Shown here: in pieces, positions 8,407 through 16,217 of the stretch
Position numbering within the stretch: position 1 is the stretch's first letter
Layout of the letters: every line of letters begins with the position of its first letter
Source of the DNA: Desulfobotulus mexicanus
Lineage (GTDB): Bacteria; Desulfobacterota; Desulfobacteria; Desulfobacterales; ASO4-4
Reading direction: 5' to 3'
Assembly (NCBI RefSeq): GCF_006175995.1
Contig: NZ_VDMB01000017.1
Coordinates: 50,149 to 82,303, forward strand
Length of the DNA: 32,155 nt
The notes under the pieces: model-generated
Database searches by the model: none
What the model saw: the letters and a program-made list of their open reading frames with translations, nothing else
Told to the model about the DNA's origin: nothing
Made by a program: the position numbers and the translations under genes

Positions 8407-9378
8407 TCAGGAAAGAAAGGAGGCAAGGCGTTCTTTGATGATCCTTTCAGCATCCTCCACAATACGACGGATCAACTCCTCCACAGAAGGCACATCACGG
8501 ATCAGCCCCGCCACAGGACTTGCCCCCCAGACACCGCCGTTAACATCCCCGTTCTTCATGGCCTGTTCTCCCCTTTTTCCCGCAACAAGGGGGGCCAGCT
8601 CCTCTATGGTTACACCACCCCGCTTTTCCAGCGCCACAATCTCATCGGCCAGGGTGTTTTTATAAATCCTTGCCGTATTATGCAGGGTTCTGAAAATCAG
8701 TGCGGTCTGCCGTTCATCGGCATCCACAAGGGCCTGTTTAATATTGGCATGCACAGGCGCTTCCTTTGTTGCCACAAAACGAGTGCCCATATTGATCCCG
8801 TCCGCCCCCAGTGCCAGTGCTGCAACCAGTCCCCTGCCATCGGCAAATCCACCGGAGGCAAGAATTGGAATATCAAGGCTGTCTGCGGCCAGAGGCAGGA
8901 GGATCAGGCCCGGAATATCGTCTTCTCCGGGATGTCCTGCGCACTCAAACCCATCCACACTGACAATGTCGCAGCCAATTTTCTGCGCCTTCAGGGCATG
9001 GCGCACGGAAGTGCATTTATGAATCACCGTGATTCCCGCCTCTTTAAACAGAGGCAGAAACTCCTCCGGGCTTCTGCCCGCGGTTTCCACAATTTTCACA
9101 CCCTTTTCCACAATAATGCGGGCATAATCCATATAGGGTACAGGCTTGAGGGTGGGCAGAAGGGTGAGATTCACACCGACGGGCTGATCCGTGAGGGAAA
9201 AAAGCCTGTCGATCTCATGGCCAAGGGCCTCAGGGTCGGGATAAATCAATGCCGTCAAAAGACCAAGGCCACCGGCATTGGATACCGCCGCTGCAAGGTC
9301 TGCCGTTCCCACCCACTGCATGCCACCCTGAACAATGGGATGGCGTATACCCAGTTTTTCCGTAATCCGTGTTTTCAT
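8407..9378 (-). CDS. Nitronate monooxygenase (2-nitropropane dioxygenase family)
   Basis: A 323-residue FMN-dependent TIM-barrel protein. It opens with HPIVQGGMQW, then AVSNAGGLG near residue 33, ECAGHPG with the catalytic-type His near 165, and the phosphate-binding ASGGFADGRG and GADGINMGTRF motifs. Family members oxidise alkyl nitronates; FabK-type enoyl-ACP reductases share the fold and some annotated NMOs may be such reductases. GGAG lies 7 nt before the ATG. It is followed after 42 nt by selO on the same strand. It follows argP by 114 nt, in which no clear terminator is visible. Confidence 0.88.
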   Translation of the reverse strand: MKTRITEKLGIRHPIVQGGMQWVGTADLAAAVSNAGGLGLLTALIYPDPEALGHEIDRLFSLTDQPVGVNLTLLPTLKPVPYMDYARIIVEKGVKIVETAGRSPEEFLPLFKEAGITVIHKCTSVRHALKAQKIGCDIVSVDGFECAGHPGEDDIPGLILLPLAADSLDIPILASGGFADGRGLVAALALGADGINMGTRFVATKEAPVHANIKQALVDADERQTALIFRTLHNTARIYKNTLADEIVALEKRGGVTIEELAPLVAGKRGEQAMKNGDVNGGVWGASPVAGLIRDVPSVEELIRRIVEDAERIIKERLASFLS

Positions 9379-9492
9379 ATTTTTTCTCCGTGAAGGGTTT
9401 CGGGTTTGAAAAAATTATACAGAAAAAATTTGCAAGCGCTAAAACTGAACATCCAGCTTACTTCCCCTGTAAAGGCACTGCAAGATTGTGAT

Positions 9493-10377
9493 TCAAAAAA
9501 GTCTTTTTCCTGCTTCCCGAACCAGAACATCCGTAAAGTCTTTAAGAAGGGAGGAACCGATGTCCCAGCAGTGCCAGAAAAGGGGAATGTCCATGGGCAT
9601 ATCCGGAACCAGCTCCACAAGGGAGCCGGAATTGAGAAAACTTCGGCTCTGGAGATCCGGCACCATGCCACAGCCAAGGCCCAAAAGGATAAAGTTCAGA
9701 AAGCTTGTGGCGGAAGGAATATAATGTACCGGAGGATTAAGGGATAAACCCTTTACCTGATTAAAAAAACGATCCTGCAGGCGGTCTTTACGGTTAAAAA
9801 TCAGCACTGGTGCTTGAAGATCCCGCAGACCTTCCAACCCCGACGGCAGCCAGCGGTTCATGTAGGCCGGTGAGGCCAGCATCCGGTAGCGCATACTGCC
9901 AAGGGGGTGGATGCGGCAACCCTGAACGGCCCTGTCCCTGCTTGTAATGCATCCCATGACCTCCCCATCCTGAAGCAAACGATGGGTCACATCCTGATCA
10001 TCTGTCCTGAGATCCAGCAAAATATTCCGGGAAAGCAGAAATTCCTGCATCGCCTCAGGAAACCATGTGATGAGACTGTCTGCGTTCAGGCCTACCTTAA
10101 GGCTTCGGTAGGCACCCGGCCCTTCAGGCAGCAGGGCATCTTCCAGATCCGCCTCCAGAGAGGCCACCTGCCGGTAATGTTTCAGAAGCCGTACACCCGG
10201 CTCCGTTGCCCTGGGCGGACTGCTCCGTACCAGCAATACCTGACCCGTCTGACTTTCAAGCAGTTTAACCCGCTGGGACACCGCAGACTGGGTGATGTGC
10301 AGCACCTGCGCCGCCCGTTCAAACCCGCCCTCTTCCACCACGGATGCCAGTGCTTCCAGCAATTTATAATCCAGCAT
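9493..10377 (-). CDS. argP: LysR-family transcriptional regulator ArgP (IciA)
   Basis: A 294-residue LysR regulator with an N-terminal winged HTH (FERAAQVLHITQSAVSQRVKLLES) and a substrate-binding co-inducer domain. The HTH and the segment NADSLITWF closely match E. coli ArgP, which senses lysine and arginine and controls argO. The ATG at 10377 is preferred because GGGAG lies 8 nt upstream; a GTG at 10386 sits too close to it. The gene diverges from argO with about 230 nt between them, the classic arrangement for a LysR regulator and its target, so ArgP probably activates argO from that region. Confidence 0.9.
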   Translation of the reverse strand: MLDYKLLEALASVVEEGGFERAAQVLHITQSAVSQRVKLLESQTGQVLLVRSSPPRATEPGVRLLKHYRQVASLEADLEDALLPEGPGAYRSLKVGLNADSLITWFPEAMQEFLLSRNILLDLRTDDQDVTHRLLQDGEVMGCITSRDRAVQGCRIHPLGSMRYRMLASPAYMNRWLPSGLEGLRDLQAPVLIFNRKDRLQDRFFNQVKGLSLNPPVHYIPSATSFLNFILLGLGCGMVPDLQSRSFLNSGSLVELVPDMPMDIPLFWHCWDIGSSLLKDFTDVLVREAGKRLF

Positions 10378-10609
10378 ATCCGCCACTCCCTTTTTGCTGC
10401 CCCATCATCTTCTGAACTTCTCTGGCTTCATTCATAACATATTCTTATAGATCATCAAAATAATGAATTTTCCTTTTAATACCTTTGGGGTTAAGAATGG
10501 GGAAAAGGGCCGCCACAGCCCCCATGCCTTTGAAAATATCCGTTCCGGACAGACAGGGTGAGAACCTTCTTTCGGCCCGGCAGAATAGAGAACCTGAAAG
10601 GAAAGAACC

Positions 10610-11227
10610 ATGCTGACACCTGCTTTTTACGGATTTTCCGTATGCCTTGGACTGATTATTGCCATTGGTGCACAAAATGCCTTTGTGCTAAGTAATGGCA
10701 TCAGAAACAATCGGCCCCTTCTCATTGCCCTGACCTGCATTGTCTGCGACAGCCTTCTCATCGGCATCGGTGTCGCAGGGCTGGGGAGTCTCCTTGTCTC
10801 TAAGCCAGACTTTGTCCGCTGGGCCACATGGGGTGGGGCTGCCTTTCTCATGCTCTATGGATTCAGGGCCTTCTGCTCTTCCATCAAAGGAGGCGGCACG
10901 CTGGAAACCGGGAACAGCGGGAGTATTACTGCATCTTCTTTGATCCTCGCCACCCTTGGCGTGACTTTCCTCAACCCCCATACCTATCTGGATACCATTG
11001 TACTGATGGGTGGGCTGTCTGCTCCTTACATGGGGACGGAAAGGCTGGGATTCTGGCTGGGGGCGGTAACGGCCTCCACGGTCTGGTTCATCTCTCTGGC
11101 CTTTGGAGCCCGGCGGCTTGCCCCTTTTTTCAAAAAAGCCGCTGCATGGCGTATGCTGGATGCGGGGGTATGTGTCATCATGTGGGGAATTGCTGCTGCT
11201 CTGGTACAGCAGGCGCGGTCCCTTTAA
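10610..11227 (+). CDS. argO: LysE/ArgO-family amino-acid exporter
   Basis: A 205-residue inner-membrane exporter. It starts with GLIIAIGAQNAFVLSNGI, the signature of ArgO/LysE, followed by hydrophobic segments near 35-58, 65-85, 105-130, 140-165 and 180-200 with short loops. The family exports arginine, lysine or the toxic analogue canavanine. AAGGAAA precedes the ATG. The divergent argP neighbour supports the assignment to ArgO rather than a generic RhtB exporter. Transcription ends at the hairpin directly after the stop codon. Confidence 0.9.
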   Translation: MLTPAFYGFSVCLGLIIAIGAQNAFVLSNGIRNNRPLLIALTCIVCDSLLIGIGVAGLGSLLVSKPDFVRWATWGGAAFLMLYGFRAFCSSIKGGGTLETGNSGSITASSLILATLGVTFLNPHTYLDTIVLMGGLSAPYMGTERLGFWLGAVTASTVWFISLAFGARRLAPFFKKAAAWRMLDAGVCVIMWGIAAALVQQARSL

Positions 11228-11228
11228 A

Positions 11229-11292
11229 AAAAACGGATCTTTCAGTCGCAGGTCTGACAATGCCCGTTGAAGCCGCTGAAAGATCCGTTTTT
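11229..11292. terminator. Bidirectional rho-independent terminator between argO and the yrbL-like gene
   Basis: A 17-bp perfect stem (arms 11229-11245 and 11276-11292) encloses a 30-nt loop. The arms start with an A-run and end with a T-run, so either strand yields a hairpin followed by U residues. It lies 1 nt after the argO stop and 17 nt from the stop of the convergent yrbL-like gene, so it can serve both. Confidence 0.85.
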
Positions 11293-11309
11293 GAAACCTT
11301 TTTATTTTT

Positions 11310-11900
11310 TCAAGCTGCCTTTTTGAATGCCTTCTCGTCAATGAGATCCAGAAGTCGTTTGCTCCTTCGTATGAGTTTTCTCCTTGAAAACCAGGGAAAC
11401 CATGAAGATATGGGCAGTGTTTCATGGTTGTCAAAGGGACCTTTAAGATCAATGGCCACGGGCCGGACAGTCTGCTGTTCATCTTTCCGGAGAAGAATAT
11501 TCCCGGGATTCAAATCAAAAAGACGGATATTCCTCCAGACGATGAAGGCAAGGAACAATTCCACCTTCAGTCTCACTTCACTAAGATCCCATGCTTCCGG
11601 CTCCTCAAATACGCTGGAAAGGGGGGAAGAAAGAGAACCATCCGCATCCCGGATACAGGCCATGACAAGCCCCTGGCCAAGGGAGGTTTCCACCATGCCA
11701 CAACAGGCAGAAATCATGGGAAGCTCCCCATGCCGGTCACGGATGTCCTGCCAGTGATTCCACTCGGCCCTTTTTGGATCAAGATGCTCCGGACAATCGG
11801 CCCGCTGAATTTTGATAATACGATCCGGCCGGTCCGGGTGAATGTAGCAGTCCCGCATTCTGCCGGAACCAATGTGCAGTTCCGGATCAATAAGAGTCAT
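11310..11900 (-). CDS. YrbL-like protein (PhoP regulatory network family, kinase-like fold)
   Basis: A 196-residue protein of the YrbL family. A conserved N-terminal segment (IGSGRMRDCYIHPD) resembles a degenerate kinase glycine loop, followed by a Lys in IIKIQR. A catalytic-loop-like LFDLNPGNILL lies near residue 135 and a DFG-like AIDLKG near 155. In enterobacteria yrbL belongs to the PhoP regulon; its biochemical role is not established. The start at 11900 has AAGGAGG at ideal spacing, so the 28 codons upstream in the same frame are not used. The nearest upstream neighbour is the mobile island, more than 300 nt away. Confidence 0.75.
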   Translation of the reverse strand: MTLIDPELHIGSGRMRDCYIHPDRPDRIIKIQRADCPEHLDPKRAEWNHWQDIRDRHGELPMISACCGMVETSLGQGLVMACIRDADGSLSSPLSSVFEEPEAWDLSEVRLKVELFLAFIVWRNIRLFDLNPGNILLRKDEQQTVRPVAIDLKGPFDNHETLPISSWFPWFSRRKLIRRSKRLLDLIDEKAFKKAA

Positions 11901-12220
11901 ACCGGCCTCCTTCGCCTTGCATCTCCGACCGAAACTAAAAATCCCGGCCCTTGTGTTGCGTTTACCAGATTCAGGACCTTCCATAAGGCCCCGTCAATCT
12001 ATGCATTCCTAAGATGCCCGACCTTTCTTTGTCCAGATATTTTGGCGCTCGCTACCTGTCAGAATCTATTTTATGAATACATGCTCACATCTTAAATGTA
12101 AGAATTTACAAGTTATTGTTCCATGTAAAAAAAAAGAAAAAATCCAGCTTTAAATAAACCATATATTCTAGGAGTTACGCAGTTGATGTTTTTACCGGTT
12201 CCATTTAAGGTTTAAAGATT
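11901..12220. other. AT-rich gap at the edge of the mobile island
   Basis: Base composition shifts to strongly A+T-rich from about 12060. A run of nine A's occurs near 12130. The sequence GGAGTTACGCAGTTGATG around 12170-12187 may be the left end of the IS701-like remnant that follows. No gene is supported. Confidence 0.4.
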
Positions 12221-12400
12221 ATGAATCCACCAAAATTTTCTGAATATGATTACATGGCTTTTTTGACAGCAAGTCCCAAAATTTTTACCTGCACAGAGGT
12301 TGAGAGAGTTTTACAGGAGCAAAAAAATGCTCCTGCGCATGATTCCATCAATCGACTTCTTCACAGGCTTACGCCTTCAGCATCGGCTCTTCGTACCTGA
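12221..12400 (+). pseudogene. N-terminal stub of an IS701-like transposase
   Basis: Fifty-nine codons are left (MNPPKFSEYDYMAFL..., APAHDSINRLLHRL, ending ALRT and TGA). This matches the N-terminus I recall for IS701-family transposases, in which APAHD-x-x-x-RLLHRL is typical. The rest of the transposase, including all catalytic residues, is missing. The stub ends within a few bases of the inferred left end of the IS1634-like element. It is non-functional. Confidence 0.6.
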
Positions 12401-12402
12401 AA

Positions 12403-13886
12403 TCCCGCTCTTTTTTATACCTACGCAGGTTCTTTAACTCCAAAGGCTTTAAAGATAGTCATTTGAAGTCTGGTTAATGGAAAAAGGATTTTGGTTCCCT
12501 TGATTTCCTGTCTGCGCAACTTGGATAAAGTCAGAAGCAATTCCTTCATTGTCATTTTGCAATACAGTTTTTCCTGAAGCATCGTGTAGTGGATCTTTGA
12601 CAACAATATGAGTGCCAGGAAACCTACGAAGGTTTTATTCCTGGCATTGTGATTGCTGTGAACCCTTAGTCTGCCAAGATCAAGGTTGTTTTTCATTCGG
12701 TCAAAGCCTTTTTCAACGACATCCTTATCCCGGTAAATCCTGAGGGCTTCTGTCGCTTCTGAGACATCGTTACTGATGAGCACCATCCAGCCAGCATAGC
12801 CGAGGGCTTTTTCGACAGCATCCTCTCTTATGGAGACTGTGTAACCACTGCTCTGTTTTGTGGAACGGCGGATAATCAGATATTTTCTGTATTGAGCATC
12901 CCCGGAAGCCATTACCGGATTCTCCTTTGCAAAATCCCTGAGTCTTGCAGTATAAGAATAAAGATCTTCCCGGATTTTGGCTCCTTTCAGGGCATTATAA
13001 TAAACATGGACATAAATCCGATGCTCCGGATTCCATGCCTGCTCTTTGGTCACTGCCCTTATGGAATCTGAACCTATGACAATTGTGTTTGTGACCCGGT
13101 CAATGTCTTTGCGTTCGCTATCCACACTTTTTTTAGCAATTCCGGTAGTAAAAGGGACTGCTATCAGCCAACGCAAATCGGCTTGTTCCAGCATACTGTT
13201 TACATTCTGTATACTGTAAAAGCCTTTGTCCATTACTAAGCGCAGGGGGCGGTTCTGGGTAAAAATCGCCAACTTGGAAAGAGTTGTCTTCAGAGTACTC
13301 ACATCCTTCAGGCTGCCGCTATAGAATTCCTGGTAAATGGGAAGGTGTGAATTTTCACCCATCAGCAGGCAGAGGTTCACCTGAGGTAATGACTCATGAT
13401 CGCGATTATAGCCCCACTCCACATCATCAATAAGGTTTGAGTATGATGAGATGGAAGTAATATCCAGGGCCAGATACTCTTTTTCTGACCGCAATTTGCA
13501 CCATAACTGATAAAATTGATTCTGCTGATCCGCTGAGATCACTCCCATAAGTTCACTTATCCGCTGAGAAGACATGCTGCCCACAGGCAGGCATTCTGTA
13601 TTTCCGATGAGGCAGCGTTTATTTCTGGATTTTCCCTCACTATTTCGATAGGATTTTGACTCATAAAGATAAGTATGGTTTCCAACTTTTTGCTTCACGA
13701 TGCAAGTCATGCTTCCCCCCTTGTGGTAATATGTTATTATACCTGCAAAGGGTCAAAAAACCAGCTTTTTTAAACTTTTAAAAAATTAATTTTCAACAAA
13801 AATCAAGGGTAATCCTTGGTGTTTCAGGTTCTTACGCAAAATATCAGCACGGCATTAAGCGTTGTAGGTATACAAATCAACAGGGA
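12403..13886 (-). mobile_element. IS1634-like insertion sequence (about 1.48 kb)
   Basis: The element holds one transposase gene. Candidate terminal inverted repeats are imperfect and about 22 bp: the left end reads TCCC...TATACCTAC (12403-12424) and the right end is its approximate reverse complement (13864-13886), with nine identical inner bases. AAT occurs directly outside both ends and may be a short target duplication. The right end puts a TGA into the interrupted PLD/helicase gene. The exact boundaries are uncertain by a few bases. Confidence 0.6.
12421..13710 (-). CDS. IS1634-family DDE transposase, probably internally deleted
   Basis: A 429-residue IS4/IS1634-type transposase. The DDE residues appear as Asp83 (LALDITSIS), Asp161 (LVMDKGFYS) and Glu333 (DVVEKGFDRMK), so the catalytic core is present. 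Family members I recall are about 500-560 residues and carry roughly 100 residues between the KRCLIG-like N-terminal segment and PVGSMSSQRIS. Here these two are almost adjacent (residues 31-48), which suggests an in-frame deletion near position 13600. The stop codon lies within the left inverted repeat. AAGGGGGG precedes the ATG. Activity is doubtful. Confidence 0.85.
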   Translation of the reverse strand: MTCIVKQKVGNHTYLYESKSYRNSEGKSRNKRCLIGNTECLPVGSMSSQRISELMGVISADQQNQFYQLWCKLRSEKEYLALDITSISSYSNLIDDVEWGYNRDHESLPQVNLCLLMGENSHLPIYQEFYSGSLKDVSTLKTTLSKLAIFTQNRPLRLVMDKGFYSIQNVNSMLEQADLRWLIAVPFTTGIAKKSVDSERKDIDRVTNTIVIGSDSIRAVTKEQAWNPEHRIYVHVYYNALKGAKIREDLYSYTARLRDFAKENPVMASGDAQYRKYLIIRRSTKQSSGYTVSIREDAVEKALGYAGWMVLISNDVSEATEALRIYRDKDVVEKGFDRMKNNLDLGRLRVHSNHNARNKTFVGFLALILLSKIHYTMLQEKLYCKMTMKELLLTLSKLRRQEIKGTKILFPLTRLQMTIFKAFGVKEPA

Positions 13887-14677
13887 ATCGAGGTTGTTAC
13901 TTTGAGATTCCACTCTAGGCCGTTTGTTAATGCGGAACGAGAAAGATTGGATGAACCAATATAGCCTGTATCAAAACCGCTTTTTCTATGAAAAAGGTAG
14001 GCTTTGGCATGAAGGCGTTCACGATCCGTGTTGTAACTGAGACGAACTTCTGTATTAGGTAGGCTGGCAAGAAAGTCTACGGCTTTTTGATCCGTTGCCC
14101 CCATATATGAGGTTGTAATGATTCTTATTTTTGTTCCGTTTGAAACAGCTTCTTTAAGAGTATCGGAAAAAATTCTAATGCCAGTCCACTTGATAAATGA
14201 AACCAGCCAGCAGATTTCATCAGAAGATAGAATTTCACGCTTTAACTCAGATTCAAGAGAAATTCCTATATTGCTTCCCGTAAAAAGTTCACTTTGAGTA
14301 AGTCCCGTTTTTGGAGTAATTTTTAATACATGGGATTTTAAATTTGCTGCAATTGGATTAGACGTATCAAAAAGAGCTGTGAGTATTTCTCCTTGTGATG
14401 TCAGAATATTTTCTGAAATTTCAGTATTATTCAAATACTCAGAAAGCCATTTGACCAGTGCATTAGAAAGATCAATTTGTGTTAATACTTTATCTTCATT
14501 GCTGGGCAAATAATCAAAAGCAATCACCAGTACACGGGATAAAAAACGAGATAAGTATTCTGCCGCCTCAGCAGGGTCAAGTTTCTGTTTTTCGATGAAA
14601 TAGGAGCCTTCAAGCTCTGCTAATCGTTTTTGAATTAGGCGCGTGACAAGAGATTCATAAATTCCAGATACTGTCAT
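13877..14677 (-). pseudogene. N-terminal fragment of a PLD-domain/DEAD-helicase-type protein, truncated by IS
   Basis: A 266-codon frame with a helical N-terminus and a phospholipase-D-like domain near residues 130-260 (LHAKAYLF, then IGSSNLS). This layout is typical of the front part of large DUF3427/DEAD-box proteins with an N-terminal PLD nuclease, often found in defence islands, where a helicase of several hundred residues follows. Here the reading frame runs into the IS1634-like end and stops there. No helicase part exists on the other side of the IS, so the rest was lost. AT-rich composition fits an acquired gene. Confidence 0.65.
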
Positions 14678-14730
14678 TCCTATAGGCCCCGTTTTTCTAG
14701 TCTGATTTGTGCATAAATGTTTGTTTTCAA

Positions 14731-15039
14731 TTAAAATGGAATACCATCCTCATCTTCCTCCACACACCGAACCGGAGTATATGAATCGGAAAGGAGCTCT
14801 TCCTCTTTGATAAGCTCCCAGAATCCATTCCTATGCAACCACAGGGGATCGGCATTGTTCGCTATGAATTCATCCGCAGGGATTCCGTCTATGGTTTCAG
14901 GTCTTTTGATTCTGACCTGCTTTCCATTGATGAAAATCCACTGGTATTTTTTCTGGCGCTCTTTTTTGGCTGCATTCTGTGCCTGTTTCTGTACCTTTGT
15001 CAGTTTTTTCTTTATTTTTTTCACAGCAGAATGGACCAT
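14731..15039 (-). CDS. Small hypothetical protein, 102 residues
   Basis: I do not recognise this protein. The first ~35 residues are very basic and probably helical (KKIKKKLTKVQKQ, AAKKERQKK). The middle holds WIFINGKQVRIKRPE and IPADEFIANNADPLWL, and the C-terminus is acidic (VEEDEDGIPF). No transmembrane segment is present. A clear Shine-Dalgarno sequence is missing before the ATG. It lies 53 nt upstream of the truncated PLD/helicase gene on the same strand and shares its AT-rich composition, so it may have been part of the same acquired module. Confidence 0.5.
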   Translation of the reverse strand: MVHSAVKKIKKKLTKVQKQAQNAAKKERQKKYQWIFINGKQVRIKRPETIDGIPADEFIANNADPLWLHRNGFWELIKEEELLSDSYTPVRCVEEDEDGIPF

Positions 15040-15293
15040 TATTTGATTGATAAGAGAGCTTTTTAAAATAAATCATGGGGCCATTTTTGAAATTCCATCC
15101 CCCCTTCAAGCGGGTTCCTCAGCCTGTTTTCTTCCGGCTTATGATTCTTGCGTCTGGATTATCTCATAGGATGCTCAGGTATTTTTTTCAAGGCTTTGCC
15201 CATTAAAGTCTTATTTCCTTGAGGTCATGGCATTTTTGAGGGGCTGGCCTTTGGATTTAACGTCCATTGAATGGAAAGCTGTTTTGTTCAGGG

Positions 15294-16205
15294 TTAAAAT
15301 GAATACATATTCAAAATAATGGAAGCTCTGGTGATTTCTCCCGCAAGCTTTCCCTTTAGAATCACGGGCAAAAGACCGGTTTCCGAGCGGGACATGAGAA
15401 GCAGGGCATGGCGCAGGCTGTCTTCTGGAGAGACAGAAGGCACCTCCCTGTTCAGCATGGCGGTAACGGGCTGTTCCCATTGCCGGTCCTGGCGGATGGA
15501 GGCAATGGTTTTTTCGGAGATGGTGCCGAGAAATCTGTCTTCATCATCCACCACAGGCAGTGCTGTTTTTCCGGTTTTCTGAAGACTGTCCGCCGCCTGC
15601 CGGACGGTATTTCCGGCTAAGAGTTTTTCCGGTACAGGACTCATGAGGTGACGCACGGAGGTTTCCTCCACCTTTGTGCTTTGAATACAGTCCAGAACCT
15701 GCTGATGAACGCTTTCAAGAGAGCCCTTCAGTATGGCCGAACCTGCTCCGGGATGTCCGCCGCCGCCCAGTCTTCGCATCATGGCACCCAGATCCAGCTC
15801 CCTTGCGCTGCTGCGTGCAATCACGGCCATTTTTTCAGGCCCCATGGGAAAGATGCCGAAGGCCGCATCCAGCCCCTGAATCTCTTTGAACTGATGCACC
15901 ACTGTCGGCAGCATGGTCAGCCCCTTTTCCACTTCAAGGGAAGAGATCCCTATTTTCAGGCTTCCCAGGGCAAAGGTTCGGGCTTCGCCCAGCATACGCT
16001 GGAAAAGAGCCATGTGCCGTTCATCCAGCGCACTGTCCTGATAGGCGGCCACCACATGGAGGTCGGCCCCGTTTTCCTGCATGAAGCCCACCATGTGCAC
16101 ATCTCTGGCTGTAGTTTGTGGGTTTTTATATGTTGATGCAGTTTCTTTGTTTTTTTTAGCAGGCGTTTTCTTAAACCTTGCAGCATTGGAAAACCGGTCC
16201 GACAA
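15294..16205 (-). CDS. DHHA1 plus tandem CBS domain protein, lacking a DHH half and a clear start
   Basis: This frame encodes the C-terminal DHHA1 substrate domain of a DHH phosphoesterase (GGGGHPGAGSA near residue 147), then two CBS domains (about 175-303). The relatives I recall carry a full DHH catalytic half before DHHA1, and often a CCA-adding-enzyme module after the CBS pair; both are absent. Homology seems to begin at TTARDV near residue 32, preceded by a Lys-rich linker. The only upstream initiator is TTG at 16205 without a ribosome site; an ATG at 16094 is also weak. The frame continues upstream, in phase, into the TAG that ends the hydrogenase/MCP gene. CBS pairs usually bind adenosine nucleotides. 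It may be a remnant. Confidence 0.65.
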   Translation of the reverse strand: MSDRFSNAARFKKTPAKKNKETASTYKNPQTTARDVHMVGFMQENGADLHVVAAYQDSALDERHMALFQRMLGEARTFALGSLKIGISSLEVEKGLTMLPTVVHQFKEIQGLDAAFGIFPMGPEKMAVIARSSARELDLGAMMRRLGGGGHPGAGSAILKGSLESVHQQVLDCIQSTKVEETSVRHLMSPVPEKLLAGNTVRQAADSLQKTGKTALPVVDDEDRFLGTISEKTIASIRQDRQWEQPVTAMLNREVPSVSPEDSLRHALLLMSRSETGLLPVILKGKLAGEITRASIILNMYSF

Positions 16206-16217
16206 GTCTTTGGGCAG

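Noticed and set aside
10688-11482. A 264-codon minus-strand frame over argO and the terminator
   Set aside because: It crosses the terminator and overlaps both argO and the yrbL-like gene; composition is that of a shadow frame.
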